In this document: one piece after another, positions 7,803 through 14,621 of the stretch
How the letters are laid out: the number at the start of each line of letters is the position of its first letter
Position numbering within the stretch: the first letter of the stretch is position 1
Assembly (NCBI GenBank): GCA_016926135.1
Contig: JAFGPH010000036.1
Location: forward strand, 1-22,004
Direction of reading: 5' to 3'
DNA length: 22,004 nt
Source of the DNA: Deltaproteobacteria bacterium
GTDB lineage: Bacteria > Desulfobacterota > DSM-4660 > Desulfatiglandales > HGW-15
Made by a program: the position numbers and the translations under genes
The notes under the pieces: generated by a model
The model's database searches: none
What the model was told of the DNA's origin: nothing
The model's input: only the letters and a program-made list of their open reading frames with translations

Positions 7803-7831
7803 TGTATAACGTATATTGCCTGCAATGTCAA
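7803..7831 (-). promoter_or_regulatory. Sigma70-like promoter of dsrC
   Basis: Reading the minus strand, TTGACA (7831-7826) and TATACA (7808-7803) are separated by exactly 17 bp. The -35 box overlaps the dsrN stop codon (7828-7830). The predicted start near 7796 gives a leader of about 50 nt ending in the AAAGGAGG site of dsrC. Confidence 0.75.
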
Positions 7832-9264
7832 TCCTTCTTTTCCTGGACGTCCGAAAAAATCTTTGCTTTTTGACGCGCATAAGAAAGGGCGGCCTGGAAA
7901 AGGCCTCTTCCCCACTGCGAGTTCCCCCCGGCGTGGAGGTGGGTGTAGGTGGCCAGGAGGTTCTTCTTGCACAAGCCATCCCGTTTTCCGTCCAGACCGT
8001 GCCCCCTCAGCACCTTAAAGACGGTATCCAGTTGTCCGGAGGGGCTTCCCACCACCCTGGAGTAATGGAATTCGTGTCCTTTGAGCACCGCTCCGACGGG
8101 GAAATAAGGATTTCGTTTCGTCACTTCCAGCATGGTATAGCCATGGCCTTGAGGCTTTTCATCCAGGAGGAAGGTAAGGGGGACGGCGCCTACCATCGGG
8201 TAATGCTTTTCTCCTACGATCAGGATTTCTCCCAGGTACATGAGGCCCCCGCATTCGGCATAGACAGGGAGCCCTTTCTCGACGGCCTGTTTGATCGACT
8301 CCCTGAAGGTCCCGTTGTCTGAAAGGGCCTTGGCCTGCATCTCGGGAAAGCCGCCCCCGATGTAAAGGGCATCCAGTTCCGGGAGGGCCCTGTCCTCCAT
8401 GGATCGGATCTCCTGGACCCTCGCGCCCAGTCTCCGCAGCTGGTCGAGATTCTCGGGGTAGTAGAACCAGAATGAACTGTCCCGGATCACCCCGATGCGA
8501 GGGGAAGGAACTACCGGTTCCCCAGAAACCCCCTGAGGCAATTCCTCCGAATCCGGCTCTCCGAGAGGTACCGATTCGTGGGCGATTTTCCAGATGGCCT
8601 CCAGATCCAGGCAGCGCTCGACCGTTTCCCTGGCCCACTGCACGGCCTTTTCGGCAAAGGCCCGCTCCAGATGCGGAACCAGGCCCATGTGTCTTTCGGG
8701 AAAGACATTCCCTTTGAGTTTGGGCACCGAGCCCACAACAGGGAGTGCGCAGTAATACTCCACCGCATTCCGGATCAGGGACTCCTGCCGCGATCCGGCT
8801 ACCCGGTTCAGGATGACTCCGGCAACCCTCAGCTCGGGGTCGAAGCGCTGGCAGCCCATCACGAGGGCAGCCACCGTCCGCGTGGCCATGGTGACGTCCA
8901 CCACGAGCAAAACGGGGCTATGGAGCATTCTGCACAACTCGGCCGTGCTGCAACAGCCTTCCAGGTCGGCCCCGTCGAAAAGCCCGCGGTTGCCCTCAAT
9001 CACCGAAACGGATGCCTCCCGGGAATGGGTTAGGAAGGAGCGGCGGATCTCCACATCCGTCATGAGGAAGGGGTCCAGATTGTAGCAGGGCGACCCGGAA
9101 GCAAAGGCGTGCCATCCGGAATCAATGAAATCAGGGCCTTTCTTGAACACCGCAACCCTCTGTCCTTTCAGGCTCCACGCAGAGGTGAGTCCCAGGGAGA
9201 CAATCGTCTTTCCGGCTCCTCCCTTCAGTGCGGAAATAGTTATGCGAGGGCGCTGTAACTGCAT
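7828..9264 (-). CDS. dsrN: DsrN-like siroheme amidase (cobyrinate a,c-diamide synthase family)
   Basis: This is a 478-residue glutamine-dependent amidase of the CobB/CbiA family. An N-terminal ATP-binding domain carries the P-loop KGGAGKT (14-20). A C-terminal class I glutamine amidotransferase domain carries the nucleophile Cys338 in YAECGGLMYLGE, a GHEFHYS segment and the THLHAGG end motif with His442 and His444. In corrin synthesis this family amidates side chains a and c. Next to dsr genes the homologue DsrN is thought to amidate siroheme to siroamide, the sulfite reductase cofactor, and no other cobalamin gene is visible here. Specificity is therefore inferred from context; a true CbiA cannot be excluded. 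The start at 9264 has no Shine-Dalgarno but sits 12 bp behind a promoter -10 box, suggesting a nearly leaderless mRNA. Confidence 0.85.
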   Translation of the reverse strand: MQLQRPRITISALKGGAGKTIVSLGLTSAWSLKGQRVAVFKKGPDFIDSGWHAFASGSPCYNLDPFLMTDVEIRRSFLTHSREASVSVIEGNRGLFDGADLEGCCSTAELCRMLHSPVLLVVDVTMATRTVAALVMGCQRFDPELRVAGVILNRVAGSRQESLIRNAVEYYCALPVVGSVPKLKGNVFPERHMGLVPHLERAFAEKAVQWARETVERCLDLEAIWKIAHESVPLGEPDSEELPQGVSGEPVVPSPRIGVIRDSSFWFYYPENLDQLRRLGARVQEIRSMEDRALPELDALYIGGGFPEMQAKALSDNGTFRESIKQAVEKGLPVYAECGGLMYLGEILIVGEKHYPMVGAVPLTFLLDEKPQGHGYTMLEVTKRNPYFPVGAVLKGHEFHYSRVVGSPSGQLDTVFKVLRGHGLDGKRDGLCKKNLLATYTHLHAGGNSQWGRGLFQAALSYARQKAKIFSDVQEKKD

Positions 9265-9275
9265 GATGGTCTAGC

Positions 9276-9304
9276 GCTATAGATCGTTGCCGCCGGATTG
9301 TCAA
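9276..9304 (-). promoter_or_regulatory. Sigma70-like promoter of dsrN
   Basis: On the minus strand TTGACA (9304-9299) and TATAGC (9281-9276) are 17 bp apart. The expected start, near 9269, is about five bases before the dsrN ATG at 9264, too close for a ribosome binding site. Confidence 0.65.
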
Positions 9305-9377
9305 TACGCCTTGCCTGCGTCGCAGCCTGTGCGCTCCATCGAATCTCTGCGGGAGGCCCGCACAGGAGATTTTTCTG

Positions 9378-9407
9378 TTGACACTAAAAGGGACTTCTTA
9401 CTATAAA
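9378..9407 (+). promoter_or_regulatory. Sigma70-like promoter of the dsrABD operon
   Basis: TTGACA (9378-9383) and TATAAA (9402-9407) are separated by 18 bp in an A/T-rich patch, the only near-consensus pair noticed upstream of dsrA. The predicted start is near 9414, about 358 nt before the dsrA ATG. It is back to back with the dsrN promoter, leaving about 75 bp between the two -35 boxes for shared control. Confidence 0.65.
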
Positions 9408-9413
9408 TTAAAT

Positions 9414-9771
9414 TCTATTTTTTCCCAGTGTGTGAGAATCCTTATGTACCAGGGACATTAGAGATCGCGCTCATTTCCCCGGGCGTAAGATCTGATCCCT
9501 GATTCGTCAGTCCCGTATTTCTAGCACCAATTGGGTATTTCATCCGGATGGCGACGGGTGTCCGTGCAGGGATTACCGATGGGGCTTCATTTGAGAGGGG
9601 GGACCGTTTCTCAAACTGCCAAGAGGTTTGTTAATCCAACGGAAATAGAGGATATTTTTAAAATTGATTTGGGAGGGAGGAGGTGAGGGAGTTCGACAGC
9701 GCTGATGGATTGGGCTTGCCCCCTATGGAGCCCAGACGAAACCATTTTTTCTTCAAGAGGAGGCGTGGATA
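9414..9771 (+). promoter_or_regulatory. Long 5' leader of dsrAB with two hairpins
   Basis: The dsrA upstream region holds no convincing gene. Visible structure: an inverted repeat TTTGAGA/TCTCAAA (9590-9596 with 9609-9615); a second one TGGGCT/AGCCCA (9711-9716 with 9729-9734), followed ten bases later by a T6 run (9745-9750); and a purine-rich GGGAGGGAGGAGG stretch at about 9671-9683. The AGAGGAGG ribosome binding site is at 9756-9763. I match it to no known riboswitch class. Confidence 0.4.
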
Positions 9772-11193
9772 ATGGCTTTCGAACCGAAGCAACCGCAGAA
9801 GGAGTTGAAATACGATGAGCTCCGCATCTATTCCGACGCAGAGCTGAAAAATTATACGGAAGAAGAGCTCAAGGCATTCAAGATCAAGCACAAAACCCCC
9901 ATGTGCGATGATCTGGAAAAAGGGCCTTGGCCGAGCTTCGTGGCCGACGCAAAACGGGAGGCCCTTCGCAGACGGAAGCTGGGGCAGGATAAACTTCTGA
10001 TCGATCGGGACGTGGTGGAAGACCTGCTAGGCCAGTTGGAGCTTTCCTTTGTGGACGGCGAGACTCACTGGAAGCATGGCGGGATCGTGGGCGTGTTCGG
10101 TTACGGCGGGGGGGTTATCGGCAGGTATTCCGATCTTCAGCAGGATTTTCCCTCCATCGCACACTTCCATACGATGCGTGTGAACCAGCCGGCCAGCAAG
10201 TTCTACAACTCGGAGTACCTCAGAAGCCTTTGCGATCTGTGGGAGTACCGGGGGAGCGGTATGATGAACTTCCACGGATCCACAGGCGACATCATCTTCC
10301 TGGGGACTACCACCGAACAGCTGGAACCCGTCTTTTTTGAACTGACCCATGTTTTGGATCAGGATTTGGGCGGTTCCGGCTCCAATCTGCGCACCCCGTC
10401 CTGCTGCATCGGCAGGGCCCGCTGCGAATGGGCATGCTATGACACCCAGGATATGTGCTATGAAATGACCAACAACTATCAGGACGAGTTGCATCGCCCT
10501 GCCTTCCCTTACAAGTTCAAGTTCAAATTCGACGGATGCCCCAACTGCTGCGTGGCCTCGATTGCACGGGCGGATATGTCCTTTATCGGGACCTGGCGCG
10601 ACAACATCCGGATCGACCAGAAGGCGGTCGCCGCCTATGTGGCAGGCGAGATCAAGCCCAACGCGGGGGCCCACGCAGGGAAAGACTGGGGTAAATTCGA
10701 CATTCAAAAAGAGGTGATCGACCTCTGCCCCACCGGGTGCATGTGGATGGAGGGAAACACCCTCAAGATCGACGACAAGGAATGCACCCGCTGCATGCAC
10801 TGCATCAACGTGATGCCGCAGGCCCTGAGGCCCGGAAAAGATACGGGAGTGAGCATCCTGCTGGGTGCCAAGGCCCCTATCCTGGAAGGCGCGCAGATGT
10901 CTCTTCTGACCGTCCCCTTCATGAAGGCGGAACCTCCTTATGAAAACATCAAAGAGAACGTGATCGAGCCGGTCTGGGAGTGGTGGATGGAAGAGGGCAA
11001 GAACCGGGAGCGCTTGGGAGAACTGATTCAGCGGCAGGGCATTCGAAAACTCATGGAAGTCCTGAAGATCCCCGCCATGCCTCAGTTCGTGAAGGAACCG
11101 CGCTCCAATCCCTACATCTTCTGGAAAGAGGAGGATGTGCCCGGCGGATGGAAGAGAGACATCAACGATTATCGCTCCCGACACAAGAGATAG
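9772..11193 (+). CDS. dsrA: Dissimilatory sulfite reductase alpha subunit
   Basis: DsrA with DsrB forms the cytoplasmic alpha2beta2 sulfite reductase, the last step of sulfate respiration. The siroheme/[4Fe-4S] ligands are visible as Cys212-x5-Cys218 and Cys256-x3-Cys260, and the inserted ferredoxin domain as Cys319, Cys338, Cys341 and Cys344 (ECTRCMHC). The protein is very close to Desulfovibrio DsrA as I remember it, including HWKHGGIVGVFGYGGGVIGR, FDGCPN, and the C-terminal WWMEEGKNRERLGE and PGGW. At 473 residues it is longer than the 437 of D. vulgaris, because about 36 extra charged residues precede the GPWPSF segment. Cysteines 211 and 259, next to cluster ligands, are Ser and Gly in D. 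vulgaris. The ATG follows AGAGGAGG by 8 nt. dsrB starts 12 bp downstream. Confidence 0.98.
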   Translation: MAFEPKQPQKELKYDELRIYSDAELKNYTEEELKAFKIKHKTPMCDDLEKGPWPSFVADAKREALRRRKLGQDKLLIDRDVVEDLLGQLELSFVDGETHWKHGGIVGVFGYGGGVIGRYSDLQQDFPSIAHFHTMRVNQPASKFYNSEYLRSLCDLWEYRGSGMMNFHGSTGDIIFLGTTTEQLEPVFFELTHVLDQDLGGSGSNLRTPSCCIGRARCEWACYDTQDMCYEMTNNYQDELHRPAFPYKFKFKFDGCPNCCVASIARADMSFIGTWRDNIRIDQKAVAAYVAGEIKPNAGAHAGKDWGKFDIQKEVIDLCPTGCMWMEGNTLKIDDKECTRCMHCINVMPQALRPGKDTGVSILLGAKAPILEGAQMSLLTVPFMKAEPPYENIKENVIEPVWEWWMEEGKNRERLGELIQRQGIRKLMEVLKIPAMPQFVKEPRSNPYIFWKEEDVPGGWKRDINDYRSRHKR

Positions 11194-11205
11194 GAGGTAC
11201 GAACG

Positions 11206-12393
11206 ATGGCACTTTCCAAAGAGAAACTGGGTCTATACAATCCGCAAAAACCGATGGAGAACCGGCTCACGGACATGGGGCCGAGGCACTTCTGGCAGTA
11301 TTTCCCGCCCGTCATTCAGAAGAATTACGGGAAATGGAAATACCATGAGATCCTGGAGCCCGGTGTGCTGGTGCACGTCTCCGAGACCGGGGACAAGGTG
11401 TTCACGGTCCGGGTCGGGGGTTGCCGTTTCATGACCGTGGAGAACGTTCGTGAGATGTGCGAGATTGCCGACAAGCATTGCGGCGGCTATCTTCGTTTCA
11501 CCACACGGAACAATATAGAGTTCATGGTGGAAAGCCTTGAAAAGGCCGAGGCCCTGAAGAAAGACCTCATGAGCAGGAAACACGTAACCGGCAGTTACAA
11601 GTTCCCCCTGGGCGGGACGGGCGCCGGCGTGACCAATATCGTGCACACCCAGGGCTACCTGCACTGCCACACGCCGGCCACGGATGCCTCCTCCATGGTT
11701 AAGGCCGTCATGGACGAGCTGTTTGACTACTTTCAGAGCATGACCCTGCCGGCCCAGGTGAGGGTCTCCATGGCCTGCTGCCTGAACATGTGCGGCGCGG
11801 TCCACTGCTCCGATATCGCCCTCCTGGGATACCACCGGAAACCCCCCATCGTGGACGGCGAGGTGCTGGAAAGCGTGTGCGAGATCCCTCTCGTGATTGC
11901 GGCCTGCCCCACGGCGGCCATCTCGCCCACCAAGACCGAGGGAGGAAAGAAGGCCGTGAAGATCAAAGAGGAGCGCTGCATGTTCTGCGGCAACTGCTAC
12001 ACCATGTGCATGGCGCTTCCGCTTTCCGACGGTCCGGGGGATTGTGTGACCGTGATGGCGGGCGGCAAGGTGTCGAACCGGATCAGCCCGCCCAAATTCT
12101 CCAAGGTGGTGATCCCGGCTCTCCCGAACAACTTCCCGCGTTTCCCGGAAGTCTGCCAGTCGGTGAAACAGATTGTCGAGGCATACGCAAAGGATGCCAG
12201 GAAATATGAGAGAATCGGGGACTGGGCGGAGAGAATCGGCTGGGAAAGGTTCTTCGATAAGTGCGGTCTCCCGTTTACCGAACACCTGATTGACGATTAT
12301 CGACTTCAGTATGACACCTATAGGACCTCCACCCAGTTCAAGTATACGGATGCCTCTTGGGCGGTCTCCAAGGCATTGGGAGGCGTTGACTAA
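11206..12393 (+). CDS. dsrB: Dissimilatory sulfite reductase beta subunit
   Basis: DsrB completes the sulfite reductase and carries the catalytic siroheme in known enzymes. The protein is 395 residues (about 381 in D. vulgaris). Siroheme-cluster cysteines are Cys154 ([11 protein letters not shown]) and Cys191/Cys192/Cys196 ([14 protein letters not shown]). The ferredoxin domain shows Cys234 (ACPTAA) and Cys258, Cys261, Cys264 ([12 protein letters not shown]). [12 protein letters not shown] and [17 protein letters not shown] are further family signatures, and the end [13 protein letters not shown] matches the family. The start follows AGGAGG 8 nt upstream, 12 bp after dsrA. No frameshift or missing ligand is seen, so the enzyme should be functional. 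Confidence 0.98.
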   Translation: MALSKEKLGLYNPQKPMENRLTDMGPRHFWQYFPPVIQKNYGKWKYHEILEPGVLVHVSETGDKVFTVRVGGCRFMTVENVREMCEIADKHCGGYLRFTTRNNIEFMVESLEKAEALKKDLMSRKHVTGSYKFPLGGTGAGVTNIVHTQGYLHCHTPATDASSMVKAVMDELFDYFQSMTLPAQVRVSMACCLNMCGAVHCSDIALLGYHRKPPIVDGEVLESVCEIPLVIAACPTAAISPTKTEGGKKAVKIKEERCMFCGNCYTMCMALPLSDGPGDCVTVMAGGKVSNRISPPKFSKVVIPALPNNFPRFPEVCQSVKQIVEAYAKDARKYERIGDWAERIGWERFFDKCGLPFTEHLIDDYRLQYDTYRTSTQFKYTDASWAVSKALGGVD

Positions 12394-12423
12394 ACCCGGT
12401 TGTTTGAGGGAAGGAGTGATACG

Positions 12424-12654
12424 ATGGAAGAGCTGAAAAAGGCAATCCTCGAATTCGCCCAGACCAACAAGAAGACCAAATTCTACTTCAGCGACATGGA
12501 GAAGGGCGTCAAGGAAAAAATACCGGATGCCAAGACCCGAGATATCAAGAAGGCCGCTACCGCGCTGGTGAATGAAGAGCAGATGATTTACTTCTCCACC
12601 GGGAGCAGCACCATGTACGGCCTCAAGGGGCGGGGGCAGACGGAGGATCACTAG
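12424..12654 (+). CDS. dsrD: DsrD, activator of dissimilatory sulfite reductase
   Basis: This 76-residue winged-helix protein follows dsrB after 30 bp, the usual dsrABD order of sulfate reducers. Published work describes DsrD as binding DsrAB and raising its activity rather than acting as a DNA-binding regulator. The sequence MEELKKAILEFAQ, KFYFSDMEKGV and the hydrophobic C-terminal wing (EEQMIYFSTGSSTMYGL) fit the family, and the length is within a few residues of the D. vulgaris protein. I chose ATG12424 because AAGGAG lies 7 nt upstream; an in-frame TTG at 12400 lacks a site. Its presence also indicates the reductive, not the oxidative, direction of the Dsr pathway. Confidence 0.95.
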   Translation: MEELKKAILEFAQTNKKTKFYFSDMEKGVKEKIPDAKTRDIKKAATALVNEEQMIYFSTGSSTMYGLKGRGQTEDH

Positions 12655-12689
12655 GACTCGTTCTATTGGTTTGAACCGGATTGCAGGAT

Positions 12690-12734
12690 GCAAGGGGTTG
12701 CCGTTCGGAGTCGAACGGCGATCCCTTGCTGTTT
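12690..12734 (+). terminator. Strong RNA hairpin after dsrD (attenuator or processing site)
   Basis: The segment 12690-12729 folds into a continuous 18-bp stem (two G-U pairs near the middle) with a GAGT tetraloop at 12708-12711. The arms GCAAGGG/CCCTTGC and GCCGTTCG/CGAACGGC are perfect. Only a short TGTTT follows, so termination is likely to be partial. It may instead stabilise the 3' end of dsrABD mRNA. Confidence 0.65.
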
Positions 12735-12768
12735 CGGTTGCAGAATCGGATCGAGAAGAGCGGGGGTG

Positions 12769-12789
12769 TCCCGGATCGGCGATCCGGGA
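12769..12789 (+). promoter_or_regulatory. Hairpin adjoining the ribosome binding site of the TPR gene
   Basis: TCCCGGATC (12769-12777), loop GGC, GATCCGGGA (12781-12789) form a perfect 9-bp GC-rich stem. Its 3' arm touches the AAGGGGAAG ribosome binding site of the gene starting at 12800. It could modulate translation of that gene relative to dsrABD; this is inference. Confidence 0.5.
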
Positions 12790-12799
12790 AGGGGAAGAG

Positions 12800-13429
12800 A
12801 TGAAGGAACCGCTTGATTCGGAGTTGTTCATCGCGCGGCAGAAGAGGATTCTGGCCGAGAACCCGGAGTGTGCCAGCACCTCCTACAACCTGGGTGTCTC
12901 CATGATGGAGCAGGGCCGGTTGGATGAGGCGATCGAGGCCTTCAAGGAGGCCATTTCCAACAGCGGCCGCATGTTCGAGGCCTGGGTGAACCTCGGGTAT
13001 GTCTACTTCAAGAAAGGCGACCTGCATCTGGTGGCTGATGCCAACCGGAGGGCCGTCGAACTGGAGCCGAGATATGCCAGAGGGTATGCAAATTTGGGGT
13101 TTGCCTGCCTTCAAATGGGAAAAACCGAGGAGGCGATCGCGGCTCTGGAGAAGGCCATCGAGCTGAACCCGAACATTGCGCAGGCCTGGAACAATCTGGC
13201 GAATGCATATCTGCAGAAAGAGGATGTGGATCAAGCAATCGAAACCGGGGAAAAGCTGGTGGCTATGGCTCCCGACTTCGGCCTTGGGCACAACAACCTG
13301 GCCGTGGCCTACAGTTCCAAGGGGGAGTACGGCAAGGCGATCGAGCATCTGGACAAGGCCGTCTCCCTCGGGTTTGAGGCCCATCCCGATTTTATCAGGA
13401 AACTGGACCCCTACCGGGGGAAAGGGTAG
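12800..13429 (+). CDS. Five-repeat TPR protein downstream of dsrABD
   Basis: The 209-residue product is almost entirely tetratricopeptide repeats. Five 34-residue units cover about residues 25-194, with the classic W/Y-x2-L-G-x2-Y and A-x3-A-x(2-4)-P positions (for example the unit starting ARGYANLGFACLQMGKTEEA). No signal peptide or membrane segment is visible, so it is cytoplasmic and presumably a protein-binding scaffold. ATG12800 was chosen for the AAGGGGAAG site just upstream; an earlier in-frame TTG at 12671 would place two strong hairpins inside the coding region. It is 145 bp after dsrD on the same strand. A role with DsrAB (assembly, cofactor loading or partner docking) is suggested only by position. 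Confidence 0.85.
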   Translation: MKEPLDSELFIARQKRILAENPECASTSYNLGVSMMEQGRLDEAIEAFKEAISNSGRMFEAWVNLGYVYFKKGDLHLVADANRRAVELEPRYARGYANLGFACLQMGKTEEAIAALEKAIELNPNIAQAWNNLANAYLQKEDVDQAIETGEKLVAMAPDFGLGHNNLAVAYSSKGEYGKAIEHLDKAVSLGFEAHPDFIRKLDPYRGKG

Positions 13430-13433
13430 AAGC

Positions 13434-13463
13434 TTGACAAGCGTTTCATGCTCGTACTATATC
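13434..13463 (+). promoter_or_regulatory. Possible promoter of the 107-residue gene
   Basis: TTGACA (13434-13439) and TATATC (13458-13463) are 18 bp apart, beginning five bases after the TPR stop codon. The -10 box matches consensus in four of six positions. The predicted leader before ATG13574 is about 100 nt. Confidence 0.5.
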
Positions 13464-13573
13464 ATGATACTCAAAATCACCCTCCGGATGCCATCCAGAT
13501 CAAAGAGATTCAGATTTCATGTCCCTTACCCGTTACGGAGCAGAAAGAACTTATCATAAGGAGGTATTTTCCC

Positions 13574-13897
13574 ATGGCTGACTACTGCATCAACGTCTTT
13601 CTGAATGAAGAGCAGATCAAAAAACTGGAGGGATTGGGCCTGGGTAGCCATATCCAGGAGATCGAAGGGAAAAAAGCCGTTCAGGTGGCAATGAGCGAAA
13701 AGGACCAGAAGAAGCTCAAAAAAGGCTTCCCGGATCTCGAATTCACTGCCTCCAATGAGTGCGTGCTTCCCGAATCCGCCCAGCTGACCCTGATGGACAT
13801 TATCTTCAATCTCCAGACCCTGGATGTCATGAAGTTTGCCATCACGAAGCTGTACAACCCTCTGGCGGGCAAAGAACTCCGGAGCAAGATCCATTAG
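13574..13897 (+). CDS. Unrecognised 107-residue cytoplasmic protein
   Basis: I do not recognise this family. The protein starts MADYCINVFLNEEQIKKLEGL, is mixed-charge, and has no signal peptide, transmembrane helix or Cys/His metal motif (only Cys5 and one Cys near residue 63). Predicted features by eye are a beta-alpha start, a lysine-rich middle (SEKDQKKLKKGF) and a hydrophobic amphipathic stretch (TLMDIIFNLQTLDVMKFAI). ATG13574 has a strong AAGGAGG site 10 nt upstream, so the gene is real; in-frame sequence further upstream carries no such site. It has its own likely promoter and a strong terminator, hence is probably monocistronic although it directly follows the dsr operon. Confidence 0.8.
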   Translation: MADYCINVFLNEEQIKKLEGLGLGSHIQEIEGKKAVQVAMSEKDQKKLKKGFPDLEFTASNECVLPESAQLTLMDIIFNLQTLDVMKFAITKLYNPLAGKELRSKIH

Positions 13898-13938
13898 CCC
13901 GATCCGTGTCTTTGGCCGGCTGAATCCACTTGCACTGC

Positions 13939-13970
13939 ATGCTGCCCCGGGCTGAGGGGCAGCATTTTTT
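13939..13970 (+). terminator. Intrinsic terminator after the 107-residue gene
   Basis: ATGCTGCCCC (13939-13948), a 7-nt loop and GGGGCAGCAT (13956-13965) form a perfect 10-bp stem that runs into a T6 tract ending at 13970. It closes the dsr-side transcription and separates it from the next gene, which starts 18 bp later. Confidence 0.92.
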
Positions 13971-13988
13971 GTCCCATTCAGGGAAACC

Positions 13989-14621
13989 ATGCACCTCGCT
14001 CAACTTCTTCGAAGCTACGAACTGCTGGCGGACAGGGCCGATCGATCCTTCGCGGCTATGGCCCGGGAACGCGGTGAATCCCTGAAGTGCCGAAAGGGGT
14101 GCTCCGATTGCTGCCATGCCGTTTTCGGCCTTTTTTTGATCGAAGCGGCTTATCTTCAGAACCACTTCCATCGTCTGGATCCGGAGGTGCAAAAGGCCGC
14201 ACTGCTTCGATGCAATGAAATGGAACGGGGCTTACGCAGGCTGGAGAAAAAGATGCAGCTCCACTGGGAGGATCCTCAGATGCAGAACTACATCATGGCT
14301 GCGGAAAGGATTCGTTGTCCGCTGCTCAATGAAGAACAGGACTGCGTGCTGTATACCCACCGACCCATCACCTGCCGGGTGTACGGGATTCCCGCAAGGA
14401 TTCACGGGAAAACACGTGTGTGCGCAAAGTCGGGCTTTCAGGCCGGTGAATCCTATCCGGTCTTCGATCTGGACGGCGTGTACCGATCCCTCTACGGTCT
14501 GTCTCTGGAACTTCTGGAAAGCGAGGGGGAAAAAGACGCGGAAAAGGCGTCGCTCCTGATCTCGGTCTCCAAGGTCATCACCACTCCCCTGGACCTGCTC
14601 ATCCGGGAAGGGTCTGAATAA
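13989..14621 (+). CDS. YkgJ-family cysteine cluster protein
   Basis: The 210-residue protein carries the CxxxCxxCC cluster of the YkgJ/UPF0153 family (Cys34, Cys38, Cys41, Cys42 in CRKGCSDCCHAVFG), followed by the matching downstream segment RCPLLNEEQDCVLYTHRPIT and CRVYGIP. The family is thought to chelate zinc or an iron-sulfur cluster; its biochemical role is unknown. No signal peptide is seen. The ATG is preceded by an AGGGA site and stands just after a strong terminator, so it has its own transcription start, although no clear promoter was recognised. Its 3' end overlaps the convergent gene at 14599 by 23 bp. Confidence 0.85.
   Translation: MHLAQLLRSYELLADRADRSFAAMARERGESLKCRKGCSDCCHAVFGLFLIEAAYLQNHFHRLDPEVQKAALLRCNEMERGLRRLEKKMQLHWEDPQMQNYIMAAERIRCPLLNEEQDCVLYTHRPITCRVYGIPARIHGKTRVCAKSGFQAGESYPVFDLDGVYRSLYGLSLELLESEGEKDAEKASLLISVSKVITTPLDLLIREGSE

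Noticed and set aside
7828..9264. Plain cobalamin-synthesis assignment (cbiA/cobB) for the amidase
   Set aside because: It is possible by family, but no other corrin gene is present while dsrC and dsrABD flank it, so the DsrN role fits better. Kept as an alternative in the annotation.
9548..9634. 28-codon upstream frame (ATG9548 to TAA9634) in the dsrA leader
   Set aside because: There is no convincing ribosome binding site and no leader-peptide feature such as a run of one amino acid, so it is not supported as a gene or attenuator peptide.
10027..12879. Long minus-strand frames (385 and 548 residues) opposite dsrA and dsrB
   Set aside because: Both mirror strongly conserved dsr genes. Their openness follows from codon bias on the other strand.
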